DNA of 64,000 bases, from NCBI RefSeq assembly GCF_008364795.1, contig NZ_VTTM01000002.1:1022590-1086589 (forward strand), in the 5' to 3' direction. The notes beneath the pieces are model-generated. The model was not told the DNA's origin. It ran no database searches and saw only the letters and a list, made by a program, of their open reading frames with translations. The stretch's first letter is position 1, and each line of letters starts with the position of its first letter. A program made the position numbers and the translations under genes. Of the stretch, positions 26,789 through 36,165 are shown piece after piece. This stretch comes from Azospirillum oryzae. Its GTDB lineage: Bacteria > Pseudomonadota > Alphaproteobacteria > Azospirillales > Azospirillaceae.

Positions 26789-28006
26789 TCAGGTGCCGGC
26801 GATCTTGACAGGGCGACCGGCGGTCAGGCCGGGCAGGTTGCCGGTGACGACGCGGTCGGCCGGCGCCAGCCCCTCCACCTGCACCAGATCCCCACGCGCC
26901 CACGACGCCAACCGCGTGACCGGCCGGCGCAGGGTGTGGCCGTCGGCGACGACCAGGACGAAGTCGCCCTGCTCGTCATGGCGGACGGCGACCGTCGGCA
27001 CCGCGATGGCGCCCGATGCCTGCGCCACCAGGACCTCGCCGCTGGCGAACATGCCGCCGCGCAGCGCGCCGTCCCTGTTGTCGATCGTCACATAGACGGG
27101 AATGGCGCGCGATCCCGCCCGCGCCATCGGATTGATGCGGGCGACGCGGCCGGCGAACTCGCGCTCGCCGAAGCCTTCCACCCGCAGGGCCGCGGCCTGG
27201 CCGACGGCGAGCCGCGCCACCTGCTCCGCCGGGACGGTCGCCTCGACCTCCACCCGCGACAGGTCGACGATGGTGAACATGGCGGCGTTCACCGCCAGAT
27301 TCTCCCCCGGATTGACGGAGCGTGTGGCGACCATGCCGTCGATGGGACTGACGACCACCGCGTCGCGCAGGGCCTTGCGCGCCAGTTCCACCTGGGCGGC
27401 CAGCGCATCGACCTGGGCGCGCTGGAAACCGAAGCTGCTTTCGGCCTGATCCAGGCTGGTGTCGGAAACGATGTTGCTGCGGTTCAGCGTGCGGTTCTTG
27501 GACAATGTCTTTTCGGCCAGCACCATCTGGGCGCGGGCGCCCTCCAGATTGGCCTGCTTCTCGTTCAGGCGGGCCGTCAGCTCGACCGTGTCGAAGCGGG
27601 CCAGCACCTCGCCGCGGCGGACCGCCTGCCCCTCGCGCACCAGCACCTCGGCCAGCCTCGCGGCCACTTCCGCCTTCACCGCCGACTGCTCCATGGGGGA
27701 GACGGAGCCGCTGAGGCGCACGGTTTCCGTCAGCGCGCGCGGCGCGACCGCCGTCACTTCCAACTCCGTCAGTTCCACCGGCCGTTCCGCTGCCGGTACG
27801 GGCGGAGCGGCGGGCGGTGCCGCGCTGCTGCGGGCACGCCACAGGGCAACGCCGCCGCTGGCGACGAGCAACACCAGAAGGACCAGCAACAGCCGGCCGA
27901 ACCGCCGCCGCGGACGGGGCGGGGGCGGGGCATCGCCCTGCGGCAGAGGCCGCTGGGGCTGCAAAGGCTGGGGAGCCGGTGTGAAGGTCCGTTGCGGGGC
28001 GGTCAT
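26789..28006 (-). CDS. RND efflux periplasmic adaptor (membrane fusion protein)
   Basis: 405 residues. A Pro-rich, positively charged cytoplasmic N-terminus precedes one membrane anchor at about 36-56. Then come the lipoyl half-motif EVAARLAEVLVREGQAVRRG, an alpha-hairpin, and the second half VVSPIDGMVATRSVNPGENL, followed by beta-barrel and membrane-proximal domains. It links the permease encoded directly downstream to an outer-membrane channel that must be encoded elsewhere. Confidence 0.92.
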   Translation of the reverse strand: MTAPQRTFTPAPQPLQPQRPLPQGDAPPPPRPRRRFGRLLLVLLVLLVASGGVALWRARSSAAPPAAPPVPAAERPVELTELEVTAVAPRALTETVRLSGSVSPMEQSAVKAEVAARLAEVLVREGQAVRRGEVLARFDTVELTARLNEKQANLEGARAQMVLAEKTLSKNRTLNRSNIVSDTSLDQAESSFGFQRAQVDALAAQVELARKALRDAVVVSPIDGMVATRSVNPGENLAVNAAMFTIVDLSRVEVEATVPAEQVARLAVGQAAALRVEGFGEREFAGRVARINPMARAGSRAIPVYVTIDNRDGALRGGMFASGEVLVAQASGAIAVPTVAVRHDEQGDFVLVVADGHTLRRPVTRLASWARGDLVQVEGLAPADRVVTGNLPGLTAGRPVKIAGT

Positions 28007-28364
28007 GATGGTCGATCCAGTTCGGCCCGCCCTTCGCGGTCGAGGCGGCGTCGGTTGAGGGTGCGGCCGTTGCCCTCCATTAGGGGTGGCGCGGATGTTC
28101 CGTCAAGGTTCTCATTGTCGCGCCTTATGACAGGATGGGAGCACGGGATGGTCCTATCCAGATGGGCAGCGAAGATTGGCATACCAGCATTTGCCAAAAA
28201 TCCTAATTGTCGACTTCGTTACAAGGGATAAATCGGGCAACTTTGAGGCATCTTCGGGACAGGATTCGACAAACGGCCGTGATGTCGCTTGACAGGCGTG
28301 GCCTATACATTGAAAAGCGATCCATCTCTTGCCCCGCCCGCGCCAACAGCACGGAAATTCACTC
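28007..28364. other. 358-bp divergent intergenic region (RND operon / lytic transglycosylase)
   Basis: No coding sequence is supported here. It holds a probable leftward promoter for the RND operon (28078-28106) and a dyad TTGGCA-N10-TGCCAA (28176-28197). A good -35 hexamer TTGACA lies near 28289 on the plus strand, but no -10 at proper spacing was found. Confidence 0.5.
28078..28106 (-). promoter_or_regulatory. possible promoter of the RND efflux operon
   Basis: On the minus strand TTGACG (28106-28101) and CTAATG (28083-28078) are 17 bases apart, 72 bases before the adaptor start. Confidence 0.35.
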
Positions 28365-29429
28365 GTGGTCATACGAAACCTCGCGACGATCAACGCCGCC
28401 GGTGCAATGCTGTGCCTCGCCCTTGGTCTGGCCGGCTGCGCCTCCGAAGCGCCGCAGGTGCAGACGGCCCCGCCGGTCGAAGCCGCCTATGTCCCGGACC
28501 CGAACGATCCGCTGTCGCGCTGGGTCCCGCTGATCCGCGAGGCTTCCCAGAAGTACGACATGCCGGAGAAATGGATCCGCGCGGTGATGATGCGGGAGAG
28601 CAATGGCCGTGCGACCACCAACAGCGGCAAGGTGCTGACCAGTTCGGCTGGTGCCATCGGGCTGATGCAGGTGATGCCCGGCACCTATGAGCTGATGCGG
28701 ACGCAGTACGGTCTCGGTCCCGACCCGTCGAACCCACGCGACAACATCATGGCCGGCACCGCCTACCTGCGCGAGATGTACGACCTGTTCGGCGCTCCCG
28801 GTTTCCTGGCGGCGTACAATTGCGGCCCGGCCTGCTATGCCCAGCATCTGGCCGGCAAGCAGCGGCTGCCGCGCGAGACCAAGATGTATCTGGCTGCGCT
28901 GACCCCGGTGCTGCGCGGTTCCGCGCCGCGCGAGCCGTCGCAGGCCGCCGGCGCCTCGGCCATCGAGGTTGCGGTGGTGCCGGACGACGCGCCGAAGCCG
29001 CAAGGCGGCAAGCCGACCGCCCCGCCGCAGCAGTCCGAGCCGGCACCGGTCGTGGTGGCCTCCGCCGCCCCCGAATCCCGCCCCACCGAATCCCGTGCGG
29101 TCGAGCCGCGCCGTATGGAACCGCGCCCGGCCGAGCCGAAACTCGCCGAGCCGGCCCCGGCCCCGGCCGCCGTGGCGGTGGCATCGCTGCCTGCACCCGT
29201 GCCCCCCGCCGCCAAGCCGGTCCAAGTCGCCAGTCTCGACTCGGCGCCGCCGACCACGCATCGGGTCAGCCCGCAATTCACCACCCAGGTCGCGGAAGCG
29301 CTGCTTCCCCCGCAGTCAGTCGGCAAGGGAGAGCGCGTGGTGATGCGCTTTGTCTCCCAGCGGGCCGACGGCTGCGGCAGCCTCGCCGGTCGCGACCGCG
29401 CCTGCGTCGCGCTGGCCGACGCACGGTAA
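28365..29429 (+). CDS. lytic transglycosylase lipoprotein (SLT domain)
   Basis: 354 residues from a GTG at 28365; a TTG at 28329 would add 12 residues. The GTG start gives a clean signal peptide with lipobox LAGC and lipidated C25. The SLT domain spans about 45-190: catalytic E78 in MMRESNGR, GAIGLMQVMPGTY, and FLAAYNCGPACY. The C-terminal 150 residues are a Pro/Ala/Glu-rich linker and a short conserved end. It should cleave peptidoglycan between MurNAc and GlcNAc while anchored in a membrane. Confidence 0.88.
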   Translation: MVIRNLATINAAGAMLCLALGLAGCASEAPQVQTAPPVEAAYVPDPNDPLSRWVPLIREASQKYDMPEKWIRAVMMRESNGRATTNSGKVLTSSAGAIGLMQVMPGTYELMRTQYGLGPDPSNPRDNIMAGTAYLREMYDLFGAPGFLAAYNCGPACYAQHLAGKQRLPRETKMYLAALTPVLRGSAPREPSQAAGASAIEVAVVPDDAPKPQGGKPTAPPQQSEPAPVVVASAAPESRPTESRAVEPRRMEPRPAEPKLAEPAPAPAAVAVASLPAPVPPAAKPVQVASLDSAPPTTHRVSPQFTTQVAEALLPPQSVGKGERVVMRFVSQRADGCGSLAGRDRACVALADAR

Positions 29430-29578
29430 GAAGGGAGAGGCCAGCCGTTTTTCCACATTGCGGGAGAACTGGGCCGGCCTCCGTCCTCTCAGCGTGAGCT
29501 GAGCGATTTTTTTGCGCCCTTGCGGTCAGATTGATCCGCATCACTTACGGATCGCCTCGCCACTGGCATAACGGTGAG

Positions 29579-29797
29579 ATGGACCGGTCCGAACACACAT
29601 CCAGCCCATATCCCCCCTGCACCTGTTGCGGTAAAGAGGTGCTGCTTGGCGAGCCCATGTATTGGACGCCGGAGCGGCCGGGTCATGTCTGGCACGACCT
29701 GTGCGCACAGCGGGAGGGCCTGCTGCCGGCCAGCCCCAAGCCAGTCCGCGGCAAGCGGCGCAATCCCAGGACGCAGACGGTCGAGTCGCTGTTTTGA
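29579..29797 (+). CDS. small cysteine-containing hypothetical protein
   Basis: 72 residues from the ATG at 29579 (a TTG at 29531 is the upstream alternative). The sequence has Cys-x-Cys-Cys-Gly near residue 13 and His-Asp-Leu-Cys near residue 39 (PCTCCGKEVLLGEP and GHVWHDLCAQ), spaced as a possible zinc knuckle, followed by a basic tail. Codon use is like neighbouring genes. I do not recognise a family. It lies between the transglycosylase and a terminator, convergent with guaA. Confidence 0.55.
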   Translation: MDRSEHTSSPYPPCTCCGKEVLLGEPMYWTPERPGHVWHDLCAQREGLLPASPKPVRGKRRNPRTQTVESLF

Positions 29798-29814
29798 CCT
29801 GCACCTGAACGGAC

Positions 29815-29841
29815 AAAAGAAAAGGGGCGGTTTCCCGCCCC
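29815..29841 (-). terminator. guaA terminator, probably also used from the other side
   Basis: GGGGCGG (29824-29830) and CCGCCCC (29835-29841) form a stem around TTTC; read leftward it is followed by TTTTCTTTT (complement of 29815-29823). The rightward side has a weaker TTCGTCCTTT. Confidence 0.8.
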
Positions 29842-29874
29842 TTCGTCCTTTGCCGGCGGAAGCTTCCGCCTGCC

Positions 29875-31443
29875 TCACTCCCACTCGATGGTGCCGGGCG
29901 GCTTCGACGTGATGTCGTAGACCACGCGGTTGACGCCGCGGACCTCGTTGACGATGCGGTTCGACACGCGCGCCAGGAAGTCGTGGGGGAAGGGATACCA
30001 GTCGGCGGTCATGCCGTCGGTGGAGGTCACCGCGCGCAAAGCCAGCACATGGTCGTAGGTGCGGCCGTCGCCCATCACGCCGACGGTGCGGACCGGCAGC
30101 AGAACGGCAAAGGCCTGCCAGATCGCGTCGTAGAGGCCGGCGTTGCGGATTTCCTCCAGATAGATCGTGTCGGCCTTGCGCAGGATCTCCAGCTTCTCCG
30201 GCGTGATCTCGCCGGGGACGCGGATGGCGAGGCCCGGACCGGGGAAGGGGTGGCGGCCGATGAAGGCCGGCGGCAGGCCGAGTTCGCGGCCCAAAGCGCG
30301 CACCTCGTCCTTGAACAGCTCGCGCAGCGGCTCGACCAGCTTCAGCTTCATCCGCTCCGGCAGGCCGCCGACATTGTGGTGCGACTTGATGGTGACCGAC
30401 GGGCCGCCGGTGAAGGACACGCTCTCGATGACGTCGGGATAGAGGGTGCCCTGGGCCAGGAACTCCGCACCGCCGACCTTGGCGCTTTCCTCGTCGAACA
30501 CGTCAATGAACAGGCCGCCGATGATCTTGCGCTTCTGCTCCGGATCGGTGACGCCGGCCAGCTTGCCCAGGAACAGGTCCGACGCCTCGCGGTGGACCAG
30601 TGGAATGTTGTAGTGGTCGCGGAACAGCCGCACGACCTCCTCCGACTCGCCGGCGCGCATCAGGCCGGTGTCGACGAAGATGCAGGTCAGCTGGTCGCCG
30701 ATGGCCTCGTGGATCAGCACGGCCGCGACCGACGAATCGACGCCGCCCGACAGGCCGCAGATCACCTTGCCCTTGCCGACCTGGGCGCGGATCTTCTCGA
30801 TGGCCTGCTGCTTGAAGGCGGCCATGGTCCAGTCGCCCTTGATGCCGGCGACGCGGTGGACGAAGTTCGCCAGCAGCTGGGCGCCGTGCGGGGTGTGGAC
30901 CACCTCCGGGTGGAACTGCACGCCGTACATGCGGCGCTGGTCGTTGGCGATGGCGGCGAAGGGCGCCCCGTCGCTGACCGCCACGGCGCGGAAGCCGTCG
31001 GGCAGGGCGGTGACGCGGTCGCCGTGGCTCATCCACACCTGTTCCTTCGACCCGACCTCCCACAGCCCGTCGAACAGGGCGCAGGGCTCCTTGATCTCGA
31101 TGAAGGCGCGGCCGAATTCGCGGTGGTCGGAGCCGGAGACGTTGCCGCCCAGCTGCTGGCACATCGTCTGCTGGCCATAGCAGATGCCGAGCACCGGGAC
31201 CTTCAGGTCGAACACCGCCTGCGGCGCACGCGGGCCGTTCGCCTCGGTGACGGAGGCCGGGCTGCCCGACAGGATGATCGCCTTCGGGTCATACTCGCGG
31301 ATACGCTCGTCGCTCATGCCGAAGGGATGGATCTCGCAATAGACCCCGCTCTCGCGCACACGGCGGGCGATGAGCTGGGTGACCTGCGACCCGAAATCGA
31401 GAATGAGGACGCGTTCGGCGGAAAGGGAAGCGGCGCTGGACAT
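29875..31443 (-). CDS. guaA: GMP synthase (glutamine-hydrolysing)
   Basis: 522 residues, close to the E. coli length. The N-terminal class I glutaminase has its nucleophile at about C88 in [15 protein letters not shown] and [10 protein letters not shown]; the ATP pyrophosphatase has SGGVDSSV; the C-terminal dimer domain ends in the conserved IEWE. It makes GMP from XMP, ATP and glutamine. The start at 31443 has AGGA at seven bases; an upstream in-frame start at 31470 is less likely. It follows a GNAT gene by 36 bases and is probably co-transcribed. Confidence 0.97.
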   Translation of the reverse strand: MSSAASLSAERVLILDFGSQVTQLIARRVRESGVYCEIHPFGMSDERIREYDPKAIILSGSPASVTEANGPRAPQAVFDLKVPVLGICYGQQTMCQQLGGNVSGSDHREFGRAFIEIKEPCALFDGLWEVGSKEQVWMSHGDRVTALPDGFRAVAVSDGAPFAAIANDQRRMYGVQFHPEVVHTPHGAQLLANFVHRVAGIKGDWTMAAFKQQAIEKIRAQVGKGKVICGLSGGVDSSVAAVLIHEAIGDQLTCIFVDTGLMRAGESEEVVRLFRDHYNIPLVHREASDLFLGKLAGVTDPEQKRKIIGGLFIDVFDEESAKVGGAEFLAQGTLYPDVIESVSFTGGPSVTIKSHHNVGGLPERMKLKLVEPLRELFKDEVRALGRELGLPPAFIGRHPFPGPGLAIRVPGEITPEKLEILRKADTIYLEEIRNAGLYDAIWQAFAVLLPVRTVGVMGDGRTYDHVLALRAVTSTDGMTADWYPFPHDFLARVSNRIVNEVRGVNRVVYDITSKPPGTIEWE

Positions 31444-31479
31444 CGACGAATCCTGATGCGGGGGACTCAAGGCCCCTCA

Positions 31480-32058
31480 CTACCGCACCTCCGGCCCCGC
31501 CGACAAGCGTGCAAGCGGCGTCAGGTCGCGCCAGCCATAGGCGATCTCCACCAGATCGGTGCTGGCGAAGCGGATCGGCCGTTCCGCCACCTTGATGCCG
31601 CCCAACCGTTCGTAGAACCAGCGCGACGGGTTGTCGCGCAGGCACCACACCGCGGCCGAACGGACACCGGCCGCCAGAAAACGGTCGGCCATTGCCGCCA
31701 TCAGCCGCCGTCCGATGCCGTAACCCTTTGCATCATCAAGCAGATAGAGCGCGTGGAACTCCCCCGAATGTCCCTGCACCGCGACCCGCCGCGTGCCGAA
31801 GGAGGCGATGCCGACGATGGTGCCGGGGGCGGCGATCCCGCCGGCGACATCGACGGCGACGAAGGCGCCCTGGCCGGGGCCGCGCGTCTCGGCGATGGCT
31901 GCCCAGCGCTGGGCGGCGGCCGGCTCGGACAAATTGACCAGGAACTGCGCTGGGATCAGGCCGGGATAGGTCGACTGCCAGCTCTGCACATGGACGCGGG
32001 CCATGCCGTCGGCGTCCGACGCGCGCGCCCGGCGGATTGCGACCGTGGTGTCCGTCAT
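31480..32058 (-). CDS. GNAT family N-acetyltransferase
   Basis: 192 residues. The acetyl-CoA motif A reads ALYLLDDAKGYGIGRRLMAA and the domain ends with the typical WFYERLGG element. N-terminal VAIRRARASDADGMARVHVQ is also standard. Substrate unknown. The start at 32058 has GAGGG upstream; the frame is open 90 codons further but only with Pro/Arg-rich non-homologous sequence. Confidence 0.9.
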   Translation of the reverse strand: MTDTTVAIRRARASDADGMARVHVQSWQSTYPGLIPAQFLVNLSEPAAAQRWAAIAETRGPGQGAFVAVDVAGGIAAPGTIVGIASFGTRRVAVQGHSGEFHALYLLDDAKGYGIGRRLMAAMADRFLAAGVRSAAVWCLRDNPSRWFYERLGGIKVAERPIRFASTDLVEIAYGWRDLTPLARLSAGPEVR

Positions 32059-32338
32059 CGACCGACCCTCCCGTGCAGCCTCTATACCAACAGTTTGGGG
32101 TGCGGATGCAGGAAGTCCAGCCGGAAAAGGAGGCAGGAATTCGTCACCAACGATAGGGCCGCGCGATTGGCGGGAGGGAGGCCTGCCCCCGGCCCGGTTG
32201 TCATCGCGCCGCAACAGGGGTAAACAGCCGGGACTGTTCCGGCGGGGGCCCGCACCGATCCAATCGGGCGGGACCGCGCCAGTCCGCCTCAAGCGCCATG
32301 GCGGCGCGTCGGGCGGGGCTCCGGAGACCGGACACCGC

Positions 32339-33433
32339 ATGTATTCCTCGCCTACGCTTTCCCGTTACATCGGGCGGCAGTTCATCGTCTGGTTCTGCCT
32401 GCTGATGGTGATCCTGCTCGCCATCGTGCTGCTGCTGGACACGGTGGAGCTGCTGCGCCGCGCCGGCACCAAACCACATGTGACCTTCGGGCTGGTGGTG
32501 GAAATGGCGCTGCTGAAGCTGCCGGAGATCGGGCAGCAGATCTTCCCCTTCGTCATCCTGTTCGCGGGCATGTTCACCTTCTGGCGGCTGACGCGCAGTG
32601 CCGAGCTGGTGGTCGCCCGTGCCGTCGGCGTGTCGGCCTGGCAGTTCCTGATGCCGGTGATGTTCGCCGCCGCCGCCATCGGCGTGGTGAAGGTCACGCT
32701 GATCAATCCGGTCGGCGCCGTGTTCATCGCCAAGTACGAGCAGTTGCAGGACCGCTATCTGAAACTGCAGTCGAGCACGCTGAACATCTCGCGCTCCGGC
32801 CTGTGGCTGCGCCAGACCAACGAAAAGGAACAGTTCTTCATCCATGCGGAGCTGGTGAACCCGGTGACCTTCGAGCTGTCGAACGTCATCGTCTTCCTGT
32901 TCGACGCCGACCAGAACTATCTTGGCCGCGTCGACGCGCCCAGCGCCGAGCTGAAGGACCGCAAGTGGGAACTGCAGGACGCCGTTCTGAACCGAGCCAA
33001 GAAGGATCCGGAGAAGCTCGACAGCTACACGATCCCGACCGAGCTGGACATGGCCACCATCGAGGAGAGCTTCGCCCCGCCGGAGACGATCTCCTTCTGG
33101 GAGCTGCCGCGCTTCATCCACACGCTGGAGACCACCGGCTTCCCCGCGGTGCGGCACCGGCTGCATTACCAGTCGCTGCTGGCCCAGCCCTTCCTGTTCC
33201 TGGCGATGGTGCTGTTCGCCGCCGCATTCTCGCTGCGGCTGCCGCGGCGCGGCGGGACGATGGCGATGGTCACCGGCGGCGTGCTGACCGGATTCGTCCT
33301 GTTCGTGATGACCGACGTGGTCCGCACCTTCGGCATGTCGGAGACGATCCCTATCGTGATGGCGGCCTGGAGTCCCGCCGGCATCAGCCTGCTGCTGGGA
33401 ACCGCGGCCCTTCTTCATCTTGAGGACGGTTGA
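32339..33433 (+). CDS. lptG: LPS export ABC transporter permease LptG
   Basis: 364 residues. Starts MYSSPTLSRYIGRQFIVWFC, with the LptG-type first helix pair, a periplasmic jellyroll-like middle (about 100-270) and three C-terminal helices (FLAMVLFAAAFSLRLPRRGG). With LptF and LptB it extracts lipopolysaccharide from the inner membrane. The start at 32339 matches family length; the 112 extra codons upstream lie in the divergent intergenic region. The usual partner lptF is not upstream and lptD does not follow; surA comes next. Confidence 0.9.
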   Translation: MYSSPTLSRYIGRQFIVWFCLLMVILLAIVLLLDTVELLRRAGTKPHVTFGLVVEMALLKLPEIGQQIFPFVILFAGMFTFWRLTRSAELVVARAVGVSAWQFLMPVMFAAAAIGVVKVTLINPVGAVFIAKYEQLQDRYLKLQSSTLNISRSGLWLRQTNEKEQFFIHAELVNPVTFELSNVIVFLFDADQNYLGRVDAPSAELKDRKWELQDAVLNRAKKDPEKLDSYTIPTELDMATIEESFAPPETISFWELPRFIHTLETTGFPAVRHRLHYQSLLAQPFLFLAMVLFAAAFSLRLPRRGGTMAMVTGGVLTGFVLFVMTDVVRTFGMSETIPIVMAAWSPAGISLLLGTAALLHLEDG

Positions 33434-33605
33434 CGCAAGCCGGCCGGATGGGGGTGGGGCCATTCGCCGCAAAGCGGCCGGTTAGCCCCTTCGGTCATAA
33501 TTCCGCCCAGTTGGGTTTGCACTGGTTTGCCGGGACCGATTCCGTTTGCATGGGGCACCGGCCCCACCGTAATAACGGGCGACCCGTTTTTGGAGCTTGA
33601 GCAGC

Positions 33606-35066
33606 ATGTCGAGTTTGCGAGCCGTCCGGACCACCGTCGCCGTGGCGACCGCCTGCGCGCTTCTGGCCCTGCCCGCCGCGGCGCAGTCCGTCAAGGCGGC
33701 CGCCGGTGCGGCGGCGCCCCGACCGACCGACCAGGGCACGCAGGTGGCGCGGGCGCCGGGGTCCGAAGGCATCGCCGCCGTGGTGAATGACGAGGTCGTC
33801 TCGGTTTCGGATGTCAACGCCCGCATCCGCATGGCTCTGCTGAATTCCGGTACCGCCGGCAATCCGGAGACGATCAAGCGCCTGACCCCGCAGGTGATGC
33901 GCCTGCTGATCGACGAGCGCCTGCAGATGCAGGAGGCCAAGCGCCTCGGCATCACGGTGTCCGCCTCCGAGATCGAGGACGCAATCAAGCGCATCGCCGA
34001 GCAGAACCGGATGAACGGCCAGCAGCTTCAGGAAACCCTGAAGCGGCAGAATGTCCCGGTCTCCACCCTGAAGGATCAGATTCGCGCGCTGCTTGGCTGG
34101 CAGAAGGTGATGCAGCGCCGCATCCGTCAGGAGGTCGTCGTCGGCGAGGACGAGATCGACGCGGCGATGGAGCGGCTGAAGGCCAACATCGGCAAGCCGG
34201 AATATCTGGTCGCCGAGATCTTCCTGGCGGTGGACAGCCCCGACCAGGACGACGAGGTGCGCCGCAATGCCGAACGTCTGGTCGAAGAGGTGAAGCGCGG
34301 CGGCAACTTCGCCGCCCTGGCCCGTCAGTTCTCGCAGTCGGCCGGCGCCGCGTCGGGCGGCGATCTCGGCTGGGTGCGCAGCGGCGAACTGTCGCCGGAG
34401 GTGGACAAGGCGCTGGCCGGGATGCGCGGCGGGCAGCTGTCGGCGCCGGTCCGCACCGCCACCGGCTACCATATCCTGCTGGTGCGCGGCCAGCGGCCCT
34501 TCGGCAGCAGCGGCGGCGAGATGCCGATGCCGGTCGCCCAGCCGCCGGCGCCCCGTCCGCAGGCTCGGCCCGACGTGGCCAAGGCCACGGTCAACATGAA
34601 GCAGATCATCATTCCGATCGAGTCCAAGGAGCAGGCCAAGGCCGTCAAGGAGCAGGCGGAAAAGTTGCGGAAGTCGATCAAGAGCTGCTCCGACTTCCAG
34701 GCCCGCGCCAAGGAAACCGGCATGCCGGAATCCGGTGACATGGGCACCATGCGCGTGAAGGACATGGCGCCGGGCCTGCAGAACCTCGCGCTGGGCATCC
34801 CGCTGGGGCAGGCCAGCCCGGTGCTGATGAGCCCGGCCGCCGCGGTGATCCTGATCGTCTGCAAGCGCGACGTACCGATGATCCAGCCGCCGCCGCAAGC
34901 CCAGCCGGCGCCGCCGCCGCCGCCGGCCCCGACTCCGATCCAGGAGGCCAAGCTGCCCGGCCGCGACGAGATCGAGCGCGAACTGATCTCCGAGCGGGCG
35001 GATCTGCTGTCGCGCCGCTATCTCCGCGACCTGCGCCGCACCGCCTTCATCGAGACGCGCCTGTGA
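33606..35066 (+). CDS. surA: periplasmic peptidyl-prolyl isomerase/chaperone SurA
   Basis: 486 residues. Signal peptide (ALLALPAAAQS), SurA N-terminal domain (VVNDEVVSVSDVNARIRMAL), a parvulin domain at about 195-300 with GGDLGWVRSGELSPE and TGYHILLVRGQR, and a second diverged parvulin-like domain from about 335. Pro-rich linkers separate the parts. SurA escorts outer-membrane proteins to BamA. The ATG at 33606 is used; a TTG at 33597 is an alternative. Its last codons overlap pdxA by four bases. Confidence 0.92.
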   Translation: MSSLRAVRTTVAVATACALLALPAAAQSVKAAAGAAAPRPTDQGTQVARAPGSEGIAAVVNDEVVSVSDVNARIRMALLNSGTAGNPETIKRLTPQVMRLLIDERLQMQEAKRLGITVSASEIEDAIKRIAEQNRMNGQQLQETLKRQNVPVSTLKDQIRALLGWQKVMQRRIRQEVVVGEDEIDAAMERLKANIGKPEYLVAEIFLAVDSPDQDDEVRRNAERLVEEVKRGGNFAALARQFSQSAGAASGGDLGWVRSGELSPEVDKALAGMRGGQLSAPVRTATGYHILLVRGQRPFGSSGGEMPMPVAQPPAPRPQARPDVAKATVNMKQIIIPIESKEQAKAVKEQAEKLRKSIKSCSDFQARAKETGMPESGDMGTMRVKDMAPGLQNLALGIPLGQASPVLMSPAAAVILIVCKRDVPMIQPPPQAQPAPPPPPAPTPIQEAKLPGRDEIERELISERADLLSRRYLRDLRRTAFIETRL

Positions 35067-36091
35067 CCGCTGCCCCGCCGGACAACCTGCCGCTGGCCCT
35101 CACCATGGGGGAGCCGGCCGGCATCGGCGGGGACATCACGCTGAAGGCCTGGGTGGTCCGGCATGACGCCGGCTTGCCGCCCTTTGTCGTCCTCGACGAT
35201 CCTGCGCGGCTGGCGGCGCTCGCCGCGACGCTCGGGCTGGCGGTTCCGGTCCAGGCGGTGTCGTCCCCGGACGAGGCTGTGGCGCTGTTCGACCGGGCGC
35301 TGCCGGTTCTGCCGGTGGGACTCGGCACGGCTGTCGTCGCCGGAAAACCTGACCCCGCCAACGGTGCGGCGGTGATCGCCAGCATCGACCGGGCGGTCGC
35401 GCTGGTGCAGGGGGGGCAAGCGGCTGCCGTGGTCACCAACCCGATCCAGAAGTCCTCGCTCTACGCCGCCGGCTTCCGCCATCCCGGCCACACCGAATAT
35501 CTGGCGCATTTGGCCGGATTGGCCGACGAGCCGATCATGATGCTGGCGGCGGCCGATCTGCGGGTGGTGCCGGTCACCATCCATGTCTCGGTGCGCGACG
35601 CGGTGGCCCTGCTGACCACAGAGGCCATCGTCCATGCCGGCCGCGTCACCGCGGCGTCACTGGCGCGTGACTTCGGCATCGAGCGGCCGAGGCTGGCCGT
35701 CGCCGGGCTCAATCCCCATGCGGGGGAGGGTGGGGCGATGGGGCGCGAAGAGATCGACATCATCGAGCCGGCCATCGCCATCCTGCGCGCCGACGGTATC
35801 GACGTCTCCGGCCCGCGCCCGCCCGACACGATGTTCCATGCCGCCGCCCGCCGCGGATATGACGCCGCCCTGTGCATGTACCACGATCAGGCGCTGATCC
35901 CGGTGAAGACGGTGGATTTCGACGGCGGCGTGAACATCACGCTGGGCCTGCCCTTCGTCCGCACCTCGCCCGACCACGGGACCGCGCTGGACATTGCGGG
36001 CACGGGCGCCGCCAATGCGACCAGCCTGATCGCAGCGCTGAAAACTGCCGACCGGATGGCGCGGAATCGGCGGCGGGTGAGCGCTCCTTAA
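35063..36091 (+). CDS. pdxA: 4-hydroxythreonine-4-phosphate dehydrogenase
   Basis: 342 residues from a GTG that overlaps the surA stop (GTGA). Conserved elements: LTMGEPAGIGGDITLKAW at the N-terminus, GHTEYLAHLAG, the metal-binding histidines including MYHDQALIPVKT, and LPFVRTSPDHGTALDIAG. It acts with PdxJ (encoded at 39951) in the deoxyxylulose-5-phosphate-dependent pathway to pyridoxine phosphate. A strong terminator follows. Confidence 0.96.
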   Translation: MTAAPPDNLPLALTMGEPAGIGGDITLKAWVVRHDAGLPPFVVLDDPARLAALAATLGLAVPVQAVSSPDEAVALFDRALPVLPVGLGTAVVAGKPDPANGAAVIASIDRAVALVQGGQAAAVVTNPIQKSSLYAAGFRHPGHTEYLAHLAGLADEPIMMLAAADLRVVPVTIHVSVRDAVALLTTEAIVHAGRVTAASLARDFGIERPRLAVAGLNPHAGEGGAMGREEIDIIEPAIAILRADGIDVSGPRPPDTMFHAAARRGYDAALCMYHDQALIPVKTVDFDGGVNITLGLPFVRTSPDHGTALDIAGTGAANATSLIAALKTADRMARNRRRVSAP

Positions 36092-36116
36092 ATCCGGCAA
36101 ATCACCGCCGCAAATG

Positions 36117-36147
36117 AAAAAGGAGCGCTTGTGCGCTCCTTTTTTTT
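36117..36147. terminator. bidirectional terminator between pdxA and the NYN gene
   Basis: AGGAGCGC-TTGT-GCGCTCCT (36121-36140) is preceded by AAAA and followed by seven Ts, so it can end transcription from both convergent genes. Confidence 0.9.
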
Positions 36148-36165
36148 GCCGGTCCTCCGGTGCGA

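Noticed and set aside
29983-32223. 746-codon plus-strand open frame over guaA and the GNAT gene
   Set aside because: Runs opposite two well-conserved genes and their spacer; composition is that of a shadow.
32003-32338. N-terminal extension of LptG from the first in-frame start
   Set aside because: The 112 extra residues have no LptG resemblance and overlap the divergent GNAT gene's start; the ATG at 32339 gives family length.
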